Origin: Mercenaria mercenaria
Taxonomy: Eukaryota > Mollusca > Bivalvia > Venerida > Veneridae
Assembly: GCF_021730395.1 (NCBI RefSeq)
Contig: NC_069365.1
Location: 22,108,001-22,172,000, forward strand
DNA length: 64,000 bases
Direction: 5' to 3'
A program made the position numbers and the translations under genes. The number at the start of each line of letters is the position of its first letter. Positions within the stretch are counted from its first letter, which is position 1. The notes below the pieces were generated by a model. That model was not told the origin of the DNA, did no database searches, and was given only the letters and a program-made list of their open reading frames with translations. Shown piece by piece: positions 11,601 through 21,396 of this stretch.

Positions 11601-14600
11601 TTAGTTGTAACATGAAGTCACCAAAACGTCAGTTAAAATGTCAGTTATGTTGTTTTGAATCGTGTGATGTTGCGTTTAGCACAGAAGCTTTGATTTGGTC
11701 AACTGTAGACCACGTGGTGAACATGTTTTCAAGAATAAAATTGCAGTGAAAAGATAAGTGTATGTTTTAGATAAATTTGGTTTTTAAGACTACTCGGCCA
11801 TAGTGTAGGTGAACATTTTCAATATGTTCATTTCTGCCATGTTTTGCATATGACACCGACAAATGAAGTGAATGAAAATAAAAGTTAGATACTAGTATTG
11901 GGAAAAAAATGCAAGGATAATGTAAAATGTGTGCATTATTTTAAAAGCATTCCAACTATTTTATACTTTCTGCAAAATATATTTTGTTATTTATAAAAGT
12001 ATCTTGAAAAACTCTTATACCTATAAGTTTGTACCACTAGTCATTTCAGAGTACTTTTATGGATTTTTGAGACAATTTATTACTGAGTTAGCTATGTTGC
12101 TTTTAGCCTTTCGTGCATTAGTACGTTTTCTGTCATTAAGTCATGCATTATTGTGTTGACTGTCTTATTGCAGTTGTATGATGAATTTTCCTACAAAAAG
12201 AAGTACAACTGTGAAAGATATTGTGTTGGTATATTGAGCTGTTTTAAAGAACGACCGTGCTATGATGCATTTGTTTTTACATTTTTGCCGTACTTTGAGA
12301 CCACCGACCGTTTTATTTTTGTTATACTATGAGAGTTTTACATGCAGATCAATCTTCAATCTGTTGATTGTTGTTTTCAGATGTCGTGATTAGGAAAACG
12401 TTGATTGGTAGATGATATTTATTTTAGAAGTTGTAAGGCTAACAAAAAACTACAATGTACGAAAAACTGCTATGAAAATATGAAATATCTAATATATAAT
12501 GTTCTTTTCAATGACGGATTATTACGTTTTGATATATTCAGTTGTTTTACGACCGTGCTGTGATGGTGTTTGTTCTTGTAATTTTTCGAATATGAGGCTA
12601 CTGTCCGTTTTACCTTGGCTTTTACACCAAAATATAATCATTAATCCATTAATTATTAGCTCATCTGATTTTTTGAAAAAAAATGATGAATTATTGTCAT
12701 CACTTGAGCGGTTGTCGGCGTCGGCGTCGGCGTCGGCGTCGGTGTCGGCGTCGGCGTCGGCGTCGGCGTCTGCGTCGGCGTTGCCTGGTTAAGTTTTATG
12801 TTTAGGTCAGCTTTTCTCCTAAACTATCAAAGCTATTGCTTTGAAACTTGGAAGACTTGTTCACCATCATAAGCTGACCCTGTATGGCAAGAAACATAAC
12901 TCCATCTTGCTTTTTGCAAGATTTATGGCCCCTTTTGTACTTAGAAAATGTCAGATTTCTTGGTTAAGTTTTATGTTTAGGTCAACTTTTCTCCTAAACT
13001 GTCAAAGCTATTGCTTTGAAACTTGGAATACTTGTTCACCATCATAAGCAGACCCTGTACATCAAGAAACATAACTCCATCTTGCTTTTTGCAAGAATTA
13101 TTGCCCCTTTTGGACTTAGAAAATCAGATTTCTTGGTTAAGTTTTATGTTTAGGTCAGTTTTATCCTAAACTATCAAAGCTATTGCTTTAAAACTTGCAA
13201 CACTTGTTCACCATCATAAGCTGACCCTGTACAGCAAGAAACATAACTCCATCCTGCTTTTTGCAAGATTTATGGCCCCTTTTGGACTTAGAAAATATCA
13301 GATTTCTTGGTTAAGTTTTATGTTTAGGTCAACTTTTTCTCCTAAACTGTCAAAGCTATTGCTTTGAAACTTGCAACACTTGTTCACCATCATAAGCTGA
13401 CCCTGTACAGCAAGCAACATAACTCCATCCTGCTTTTTGCAATAATTATTGCCCCTTTTGGACTTAGAAAATCATTTTCTTGGTTGAGTATTATGTTTAA
13501 GGCAACTTTTCTCATAAACTATCAAAGCTATTGCTTTAAAACTTGCAACAGTTTTTCACAATCATAAGTGGACACTGTACATCAAGAAACATAACTCTAT
13601 CCTGCTTTTTGCAAGAATGATGGCCCTTTTTAGACTTAGAAAATCATGGGTAGGACAACATTTCTATTATACAAAAAAAATCAGATGAGCGTCAGCACCC
13701 GCAAGGCGGTGCTCTTGTTTTAGATGTGATAACCGTAACATTGTTTTGCTGACATAAATTTCAGACGTTTTCAAACTGTAGTTATTAGCTTAACGAAAAG
13801 ATTGCTTGATTGATATACTGTTTAGATATTTTAATCAAAAATATGTGAAAACTGCGACGGAAGATAAGTATTTGGCTATAATGCGGAAATAGTGACCGTT
13901 TTACTTTGGTCGTGCTGGGAAAGCATTTGCGTTTCTTGATGAAAAAGGAACCTTTTACTGTGGCCGTGCTGAGAAAGCGTTGGCTGTTTATTTTAACCGT
14001 ACATTATTGCATTGTCAGTGTTGTGAAAACATTAGCTATGACACTTTTACTTTTGCCGTATTTTGAAATGTGGGATGCTTTGTTCTAGTTGTGCATAATT
14101 GCGTCGACTTTCTTATCATTAGTGTTGTGAAAACGTTAAGTATTGTAATTTACGTCGGCTGTGCTATGGAAGGGTCGGCTGTTTTATTTTTGTCGTGTAT
14201 CATTTGTTGACCGTTTAATTTCTGTGTTGTGAAGTCATTAGCTAAAGCATTGGGTACTACATTAATGAATGATTATTATATTTTGATAAATGAAGTTGTT
14301 TTAAAAACGACAGTGATTTTGTCTTTTCATTTTTGACATATTTAATTACGTTAATTGTGCTGTGATATATAAATATATTTATTTTATCTAGATCAATCGT
14401 TAATCTTATTATGTTCTTTTCAGATGTAGTGATCAGTGTTACCTTGTTTGGTGGATATTTATTTCTATTAAGATATTTATTTCTGTTGAGCTAAGAACAA
14501 CAATGAATAGATAAGTATACATTTGTAATATAGGGAGTCGCTTCACACATACTTTAAAAGGATACTCGAAAGCACTGATTTTTACATTGTGCTTGTACGG

Positions 14601-17600
14601 CAAAGTGTTACCTGTTCAAGCTAAATTTGCTAAGGAAGTTATGACCGTTTTGCTTTAACTGTACTGTCAAAGGTTTTACTGTTTTGACTGGTTATAACGC
14701 AAAAGAGCTGACTAGCCAAACAAGTGTTTATATTAAACTCTGCAGTGAGTGTTACTTTTAGATGTTGTGAATAGTTTAAGGTATATCGTTTTAGCGAAAC
14801 TTTGATAACAAGACATGTTGTTTTTTTATATTTCGAGTCCGTGATGCGAAAACATTAGCCGTTTCATTTCTGCTAAACTTTGCAATGTTGCCTGTAATTT
14901 ATTTTTGCCGAGTTCTTTCCAAATGAAATATTTAATATGTGAATTAATATTTTCTTGTGCAAGTTGTAGCTTAATGTAGATAGTAAGATGGATATGTAAC
15001 TCATATAAAACTTGGTGAGAACTGCAATGAAAGATAAGTATATTTTTTGAGTATCAAGCTATGTGTCTATTTTAATTCAGCTGTTCTGTGAAAGCGGTGG
15101 GTGTTTGGAAAAGATGACCGTGTTACTTTGGTAGTGCTTTTGAAGCGTACACTGTATCGAAAAAGTGACCGTTTGGTCGTGTTGTGAAAGCGTTTGCTGT
15201 AAAAAGTGATATTTTGCTTTGGCTGTGCTGAGAAAGCATGGACTGTAAATTTTAGTCGCGCATTATTGCGTTGACTGTCTGTAAGGGTGGGTGGGAGGGA
15301 ATAAACAAATAATCAAAATACTTGTTATGCTGTCAAATATTCAACCTCGAGTGAAGAATATCAATTAACAATCACTTATATAGTGCACTGAAAACATGAG
15401 AAAATCGTGAAATGCAAGCAGAAAACGCGGTAAAATAACTACCGGGAACTGGAGACAAAATATTTAGCAGACGATGAAAAACGTGAATAATTTTATTTAC
15501 TCACTCTATGTCGTGAGTAAATCAATTATTCACTAATTGCATGTTCCACATTTCCAATTACTGAGCAGAAAGCGCACCACAAGGGATCATAGCAATAAAG
15601 TCTTTAATGCACTTATCTAATTTGACATTGAATATATGCCGTGACACAATACCTTATGAAATGAAACAACTGCTCTTAATATGGAAGCATTCATACTGCA
15701 ATACAAAGGATTTGGCCCCGACAAAAAACTAGATTAATGAGATCCGTAGAATACACCTAGAAGATATTACGTAAAAGCATTAATCAATGAATATTGTGTC
15801 ATTATGTGTTACAATTATTGGTTATTAGCTTTGTATCTGGAAATATGCACGAGTTCTTCAGTGGAAATATTGCGCGACTTTAGGAGCGCAGTATTCTTCC
15901 GCTGAAGAACGAGTGCATATTTCCTGATGCAAAGGTAATAACCTTTTTATTACATACGCATCTGCACGTATAAATGATATGTAAATATCATAGATTTGTT
16001 CAGTAGCCTGAATAGAATTGACAAAACTGAACTAAATAGAAGAAATAGTGCAACAACACACACTGAATTACGTCACGCACCCGATATGAAATTCAGGCGT
16101 CAGTGTATTGAAAAATATTGACGTTTCCGGTACTAGTGTAACTTTACGGGGAATAGAAACGAGTATGTAATAATACTTGTTATCGGTTGAAACATCTTAT
16201 CTTTAAATTAAAACACTACCCCGTTGACGTGCACTATAATTTTATGTAACTATTTGAAAATTTATTGACCTTTGCTGCAGCGAAAAGGTGTACACTAAAC
16301 AAAACTTCTAATTGGTCAGTTTAAAATGAAAATGTTTATTTCATATGATGCTTTCTTTAAACGTGACTGTCATTATTTTTTCTCCCTTGGTAAATACTTT
16401 TATTAACTTATAACTATTACAGCTGGTTGCATCAACACTGTCAGTCTGCAAAATTACTATTGATTCGGTGCTTAAAGGTACTTTATTATTTATTTTTAAA
16501 TGTTTAAATTAACACCGGCTAAGTAATGCTTACATTTCTAGACAGGATTTGGAGATGAAGCACAAACAAGAATCTCTAAACAGACTTTATGTATAAAAAT
16601 CAAAGGGCAATAACTGAGTAAAATTCACCAACAGTACTAGTAATTGACAGGCAACATAGCTTGGTGCTGACCATACCTATGGATATTTAAACAAACAATG
16701 TTATCAAATAGAAGTATTCCAGACAATTTTTATTAAAGATTGACCTACATTATAAGGGTCAAACCTCGGTAAAAGAAATCCAACCTGGCATATCGGCAAT
16801 GTACAGTAGGCTTCATACCGTTCAATCCTGTGAAGTTTCACTGAAATCTGGCATGGTTTTGAAAACAAACGCAGAAAAACACAGAAGTAGCAAGATAAAA
16901 AAATATTAATCGTTTAAATGATTTAATTAGAACATGATGATTATATACACAATTACACTTTATACTAATCACTAGTGAGGATTGATGAATCCAGCCAAAC
17001 TGTATTGAGTCTGAAATCATTAGTGCTCCACCTCTGATTCATCAGGGGAAGTTGACAGTTACTTCCGAAGAGCTGATACAGAATCCAGGAACACTGGTTA
17101 GGTTAACTGCCCGCCGTTACATGACTGAAGTACTGCTGAAACAAACATCAGCCAAACTGTATAAATGAAGTTGTGTAAAGGCTGTAAAATATGATAAATT
17201 AAGGGCCAAGACCATGCTGGAAATTCCTGAACCAGAACATGCTAATGACATGTATATCACGGCTTGGCACAGATAACTCCTGTAAGAGAACTTGCAAAAT
17301 GTTGCCAAGAATTAAAAAAGGACAGCCAATGAGTTGTAACATAGCATGTATATCAAGACATGGCACTGATCACACTTGAAGGTTGGAAGAACTCTGCCTT
17401 ATTATATAGGAAAATAGGATAAACATCACGCAATATGACGAATCAAAGGTCATAGCTCTGTTGAACACATCAAACCTGAACATACACACGTCACAAACAT
17501 CTTGGCTTGGTAATGATTACTTTTCTAAAGTACGGTGTAATTCATCAGTTGCACGGACAAAGTAAAATACGATAAATCAACGTCTAAAACTCTGCTAATA

Positions 17601-18836
17601 ATCCGATGGTATTTGTAATTGGACCTGATCACTCCCATTGTCTCAATCGAAGCTCGATACTTTTTAATTACAAGATATGTGTTGTTTGGGATGGATCGAA
17701 GAAAATCGGAGGATCGATTACCTAATACTTTTTTCTGAATTTATTTTATTTAAAAAAATTATTGATGAAATATATGAATTTCAAGTCAGTGTTTTCAAAT
17801 TTTTAAAAAGTAATCTCCAATGAAACAAACTACTAGCATACTCAGTCTGGCGTATTCTTTTTATGATATTTTATGCCCATTTCGTTGAAATGATTTAATT
17901 AGAACATGATGATTATATACACAACTACACTTCATACTAATCACTAGTGAGGATTTATGAATTCGGCCAAACTGTATAAATCAAGTTGTGCAAAGGTTGT
18001 AAAATATGACAAGTTAAGGGCAAAAACCATGTTGAAAATTCCTGAACCAGCATCACTGTTATGCTGCAACATTAAATCGACTACTTGAACCCGAAAGATA
18101 AGGAGCTGTTGGTTTAGTCTTATATTCGTTAGAAATGTACCCGTGTAACATTTTCTATAATTGTACTCGTATTTGTTGTGTTTCTGTTTATATAGCAGTT
18201 ACCACCGACATTATGAAACATGAAGTGGCGCAGAAAGATGAGTTGAAGGAAGTATCAACGGTCACTAGTTGTAAGGTCGGTACAACATTGGTTGATGAAG
18301 CTATCGAAGAATTTCTGATCAAGATCTTTAGAAAAGATGTTTTTGAAGAGTTCAAAGCCACAAAGCGGTTTGACTTTATTGGCTTAAAAGATGAAATCGA
18401 GGTGAAAAAGCATAATTTTGCAACGGATACATCAAACGTAACGTTAAAACTTCCCGTTTCTCTGATGGAGCTACACAGAGAGTTCACTGGGAAAAGTATT
18501 GAATATCAACAAAGAAAAAGTCCTTCAAACGATTTTTCATTGATAAGTGACAAATTAAGACTGAATGCCAACATATTTATGTCATTCTTTGACAAGGCAA
18601 CGAAGCAGGTTATTTCATATATCCAATCGGAGCTGAGTAACGAAAAGTTTGACATTCTTCTTATGTTTGGTCAGTTTACAGAATTACCAGTTCTTCGGAC
18701 AGCAGTTGAATCAGTGTTTCCAAATATCAGAGTTGTTTGTGAATCTGATATTTTTAAAGGCGCTTTTATTATCGGAAATAGACGAAGACCTGAACGTATC
18801 ACTAAACTGGTAAATATATTTGCTTATTTAAACTAG
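5650..18836 (+). CDS. HSPA12-like HSP70 paralogue with degenerate ATP-binding loops (gene A, partial)
   Basis: Exons are 5650-5877, 6054-6192 and 18199-18836. Junctions are AG/GT, with phases identical to the neighbouring HSPA12-like gene at 19740-26201. Joined, they give 334 residues and a TAG stop with no internal break. Family hallmarks remain: DEMGKSLPALTVFSLVIRYL, then AGIDAK, then VDEAIEEF. HSPA12 proteins are HSP70-fold ATPases with an atypical substrate region. Here the ATP loops are changed. The phosphate-2 loop, LDAGGGTIDI in the neighbour, is IVKAGVTTDI (Lys for Asp near residue 120, glycine triad lost). GGSWGGT has become TSCKVGT, and the adenosine loop LMVGGYSESP has become LMFGQFTELP. 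The DFGTT exon is absent from the 5.6 kb upstream. The protein stops about 115 residues earlier than its neighbour, after RITKL. A donor-like CTG/GTAAAT at 18809 could lead to a further exon, but none was seen. It is either a pseudo-ATPase or a decaying duplicate whose frame is still open. The 12 kb second intron is full of mobile elements. Confidence 0.72.
6644..6847 (+). repeat. Inverted repeat arm, partner at 15302-15490
   Basis: About 200 bp here reappears as the reverse complement at 15302-15490, both inside intron 2 of gene A. Shared blocks include ATCGTCTGCTAAATATTTTG, TAACTACCGGGAACTGGAGA (reverse sense) and the run up to CTTGTTATG. The mariner MITE copy 2 sits directly at the right edge of this arm and is absent from the partner. 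Confidence 0.65.
6852..7171. mobile_element. Tc1/mariner-type MITE, copy 2
   Basis: A 320 bp element with terminal inverted repeats TAGTGGACGCAACTTGACC / GGTCAAGTTGCGTCTACTA and TA target duplications at 6850-6851 and 7172-7173. It is the sister of copy 1 at 2781-3094 and lies in intron 2 of gene A. The inverted repeat continues inward through GATGGTTGACCTT, giving about 33 bp per end. No coding capacity. Confidence 0.82.
7174..8227. other. Intronic AT-rich sequence
   Basis: Part of intron 2 of gene A. Open frames of 64 and 93 codons overlap here in different frames. They have no recognisable domains and no convincing splice context, so I regard them as chance. Confidence 0.4.
8228..8474 (+). 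repeat. Long-period direct repeat, copy 1 (split by the 8481-10984 element)
   Basis: Sequence from TTTTGAATCGTGTGATGTTG through GTAGACCACGTGGTG, TTGCAGTGAAAAGATAAGT and AAAGTTAGATA recurs at about 11655-11990. The copy resumes at 10991 after the inserted element (ATGCAAGAACATTGTAAA matches ATGCAAGGATAATGTAAA in the second copy), so the insertion post-dates the duplication. Confidence 0.7.
8595..8666 (+). repeat. 21-bp subterminal repeats inside the inverted-repeat arm
   Basis: Three full units and a partial fourth of CACGCTTGTTGACAATGATAC, mirrored in the right arm at about 10799-10870. Repeats of this kind inside terminal inverted repeats are commonly transposase-binding sites; that role is inferred here. 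Confidence 0.75.
8938..10156 (+). mobile_element. Helentron-like non-autonomous element with ~157 bp tandem core
   Basis: The left end has AATCCCCCGCCAC (8941-8953). The right end has its inverted counterpart GTGGTGGGGGATT (10120-10132), followed by a hairpin, AGCTGTC TTTCA GACTGCC (10134-10152), and TTGT. Between them lie a CCGTCCGT-rich segment and about seven tandem units of roughly 157 bp (9061 to about 10090), each containing CTCAAGGTCAAGGTCAC and a TATCTCCTAA block. Subterminal inverted repeats, a tandem core and a 3' hairpin are the structural hallmarks of non-autonomous Helentrons. No Rep/helicase is present. It is nested in the larger inverted-repeat element. Confidence 0.65.
10315..10557 (+). 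CDS. Hypothetical 80-codon ORF inside the inverted-repeat element
   Basis: The ORF starts MEDLQFEIPEISQIKVAVKD and ends at a TGA at the inner edge of the right inverted-repeat arm. The composition is soluble, mildly acidic and free of low complexity, unlike most chance frames nearby. I recognise no domain. It could be the remnant of the element's own protein, a captured host exon, or chance; an ORF of this length is not rare by chance at this base composition. No promoter or splice evidence was found. Confidence 0.25.
   Translation: MEDLQFEIPEISQIKVAVKDKILQIANNVSNCHFEHVENELESVMIVLTLSQELIKIRYRPDIPVTFRENHELAPPGIKM
10991..11650. other. Intronic sequence, continuation of repeat copy 1
   Basis: The first 70 bases continue the long-period repeat interrupted by the inserted element. 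The rest is AT-rich intron with nothing recognised. Confidence 0.4.
11652..11990 (+). repeat. Long-period direct repeat, copy 2 (empty site for the 8481-10984 element)
   Basis: Homologous to 8228-8474 plus 10991-11060. At the position where copy 1 carries the 2.5 kb element this copy has only GGGAAAAAAATGC, so it preserves the uninserted arrangement. Confidence 0.72.
12658..13720 (+). mobile_element. Helentron-like non-autonomous element with (GTCGGC)n and ~174 bp tandem core
   Basis: The left end AGCTCATCTGATTTTTT (12658-12674) is mirrored by AAAAAAATCAGATGAGC near the right end (13674-13690). A hairpin follows (AGCACC 13694-13699, GGTGCT 13708-13713), then CTTGTTT. Inside come a (GTCGGC)n microsatellite, then about five tandem units of about 174 bp (12787, 12961, 13135, 13309, 13481) containing GTCAAAGCTATTGCTTTGAA and CATAACTCCATCTTGC. 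This order is the known Helentron/HINE architecture. Insertion between T residues is compatible with the flanks. No protein is encoded. Confidence 0.72.
12712..12782 (+). repeat. (GTCGGC)n microsatellite
   Basis: About 11 hexamer units with two single-base variants. It forms part of the 5' region of the Helentron-like element and yields an artefactual Ser-Ala repeat in one open frame. Confidence 0.9.
13721..15300 (+). repeat. Strongly diverged repeat field in intron 2 of gene A
   Basis: Variants of two phrases recur without regular spacing. One is GACCGTTTTACTTTGGCCGT followed by GTG(A)AAGCGTTGGC (13890, 13965, 15113, 15175, 15220, with weaker copies at 12260, 14020 and 14645). The other is GCAGTGAAAGATAAGTAT (8310, 11745, 13850, 15035). 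This looks like an old tandem or long-period repeat that has decayed. No coding meaning is seen. Confidence 0.5.
15302..15490 (-). repeat. Inverted repeat arm, partner at 6644-6847
   Basis: Reverse complement of 6644-6847 in the same intron. It lacks the mariner MITE that abuts the other copy. The two arms are about 8.5 kb apart, so they could pair in the intron RNA. Confidence 0.65.
15820..15943. mobile_element. Hairpin MITE, 124 bp
   Basis: Almost the whole segment is one inverted repeat. It runs from GGTTATTAGCTTTG inward through GGAAATATGCAC and GTTCTTCAG, and mirrors from CTGAAGAAC through GTGCATATTTCC to CAAAGGTAATAACC, with a short loop near 15880. No coding capacity; family not identified. 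Confidence 0.65.
16916..17235 (+). repeat. Direct repeat copy 1, carrying a SINE insertion
   Basis: Matches 17888-18050 on either side of a SINE insertion at 17006-17148. Shared blocks include AAATGATTTAATTAGAACAT, ATCACTAGTGAGGATT and AAATTCCTGAACCAG. Confidence 0.78.
17006..17148 (+). mobile_element. 5'-truncated SINE with 14 bp target duplication
   Basis: Contains the conserved SINE body also seen at 58270-58400: CCTCTGATTCAT, GGGGAAGTTG, CAGTTACTT, then GGAACACTGGTTAGGTTAAC and TGCCCGCCGTTA. It lacks the tRNA-like head. It is flanked by CAGCCAAACTGTAT at 16992-17005 and 17149-17162, and the paralogue at 17888-18050 has a single copy of that site with no SINE. Confidence 0.85.
17888..18050 (+). 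repeat. Direct repeat copy 2 (SINE empty site)
   Basis: Uninterrupted version of 16916-17235. It holds one GGCCAAACTGTATAAAT at the place where copy 1 carries the SINE and its duplicated target. It ends about 150 bases before the last exon of gene A. Confidence 0.78.
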
Positions 18837-19724
18837 GAATACGCGATCATAAATGACTTAGACCTAATTACATGTATATCATAGATTAGTGATAAATATC
18901 AAGAAATATTTCAATGTTCATTTGTCTTTGTTACGGGAAAAAATAACACGCATGTTTCCTGCTACGTTTTAATTTTGTTTTCTGTTAGTGTTGACGAAAT
19001 CTTGATTCTAAAATTAAACAGAGGTTGGAATCACAACAGAGTTAAAAAAGGGAGAATGATTATATTTTCATTTAACAAATCTGTTACAGTATCATACTCC
19101 TGATGCACATATTGCGAGTATTTAAAGCAAACATAACATTTAAGCAAGTCTATAATGGAATCATTTTAGTTAATGATAGTAAAGAAAAACGTCCAAGAAT
19201 ATAATTAATGTTTTAGTCTGGACAACAGACACGTTAAAGGAGATATGTATTGTGATTGCGAGGTCCCAAAGAGCTCATCATTGAAAATAAAGCATAATTG
19301 TAAGTTACTAATTTCAACACAGCAGACAATGTGTCACTAGTTAGATGATGTAATTTGTTGAACAGTAAATTTCATTGTTTTAGCATGATATAAAGTGATT
19401 CTGTTCTGTGAATGGCTCTTGACGTGTATGCACTTAAGATATATATATATCTTATATATATATAAGTGAGATATTAAAAAGAAAAGCATCAACGAAATGC
19501 CTTTCAAACACACTGGATCCCGGAAGGATACAAGAACATAAAGATAAAATTATAGTTTTGTGTTGTTTTGATTTATTCTACCCTTGAAAAAGGCTTTTTT
19601 AAAAAGCCGAAAGCGCTCGGGTTTATAATTAAACTTTTGACACTGTTTGAACATATATTTTTTCTCATACTCTATATATATATATATAATAAAACTGGTA
19701 TAACTAATATTATTTCCATGGCAG
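18837..19724 (+). promoter_or_regulatory. Spacer between gene A and gene B, likely with gene B upstream sequences
   Basis: This 0.9 kb separates the stop of gene A from the first recognised coding exon of gene B. It should hold the 3' end of A and the promoter, or a short 5' exon, of B. I see AT-rich sequence and a TA-rich palindromic run at 19438-19475, but no convincing heat-shock element. TTTCCATGGCAG before 19725 could be a splice acceptor for the first recognised exon. Confidence 0.35.
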
Positions 19725-19739
19725 GCTCCAGCGAATATA

Positions 19740-21351
19740 ATGGTGGCAGCAATTGACTTTGGAACAACATATTCAGGTTGGGCCTTCTCATTCCTGAGTG
19801 ACTTTAAGTCTGATCGGACAAAGGCATCCGCTCGAAAATGGCATTCTGGTTCTACGCAAACAGACAAAACGCCAACATGTATACTTTTACGCCCTGATGG
19901 AAAGACAATAGAGGCTTTTGGATACGATGCTGAAAACAGATACAGAGATCTGATAGACAGTGGTGAACATGAGAAATATTACTATTTTCGACGTTTTAAA
20001 ATGTTGCTAAACAAAAAGCTTGGAGAGGTATAAACAATTACTTGCGTTGTAACTTCATGTATAATAATTATATACAGTATTCACCGCTATCATCATTTAA
20101 TTTGTAACTGATTGACAATTGTAACACTCTGTTTATTTTGTTTTGAAAGGTATACTTCCGCCCCAAAGTAGCTTGTAGTTTGTTTATGCTTTAGTAAACA
20201 TTTATTGTGTATATGGGGATGCTGTAAATCGTTAATGAAATATAAGGTTTCATAACATTTTAGAAAATCAACAGAGAAATTACACTTGAAGATGAAATGG
20301 GTCGATCATTGCCCGCGCTTGATATTTTTGCCTTGAGTATCAGATTTCTGAAAGAAGATGTATTAAAAGCTGGTGACAATCGATTAATAGGACAAATACA
20401 GGTACAAGACGTCCATTGGGTGCTGACAGTACCCGCCATTTGGACTGACGGCGCAAAACAATTTATGAGAGAAGCAGCTATTAAGGTAAGTATTTCATTC
20501 GTTGTGTTTAAGGTACAATCAAAACAGCTTTACTGGTGTTCAATTCGAAGACAATGTGAAATTTAACAAGCAGCTGCATTTCCACAAGGAATGTACATAT
20601 TATTTTCGTGTTCCGCTCGAATGAATTCACAGAGTTAGTGTCGTTTTGATCACTCAATGTAAGTATATCATTTCTTGTCGGGAGTATCCTCCAGCAACCA
20701 CCCTAAACTTTGCGCATATTCTCGTCATGTTCCAGTCGGATGGATGAGTTTTTCCCGTTGATTATTCAATATTAGTAAACTGTAGAGTAATCTTTGTCCG
20801 GAGTATTTTTCAGCAAATATTGGATGGAAGGAGATGCGCATTTCTTCTCTGTATGTTTTCTTAACGACATTCTAACAAACTTCTTCGGAAGCTTCACTAC
20901 AAAAACGTCGTATATGCTCAGTCCATGAATTCTGCTTCTGTGCTTTTAAAATGCAATAATAACGACCCGGAGAGCATCCATTGGTTTTAACATTTTTTTG
21001 TTTCGATTCATACCGCCTTAACGAATCTCAGACCCGTTTAACAATTAACTAATTTCAAGAGTTTACTATTTCTCTTTTTTCTTTAAAACGTTACAACTAC
21101 AGATGCCAGTTGCTTTTTTAAGAACAGTTTTATATGCATTTATATATAAATAATACGTCCAGAATTAAATAGAAATACAACACAGATAACTGTTATTAAT
21201 AATGTACGCTAGATGAAGCTATCTATAAGATAATTTGTACAAGCATTAAAGTTTGTGTATTTACAAACTATTCCATTTACCTCATGAATACAAATTAAGT
21301 ATCTGTCAGATAACTATAATAAAAATGAATCTTTGTAAGGTGGACGTTAAG

Positions 21352-21396
<45 letters not shown>

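Noticed and set aside
12499-12792. 97-codon frame ending in a Ser-Ala repeat
   Set aside because: The repeat is a direct translation of the (GTCGGC)n microsatellite inside a Helentron-like element.
8938-13720. CRISPR-like array from the regular repeats
   Set aside because: Units are contiguous tandem repeats of 157-174 bp without unique spacers, in a eukaryotic genome.
18135-18198. ATG and codons in frame upstream of the last exon of gene A
   Set aside because: Same reasoning: the acceptor at 18198 joins in phase to 6192, and the upstream codons have no family similarity.
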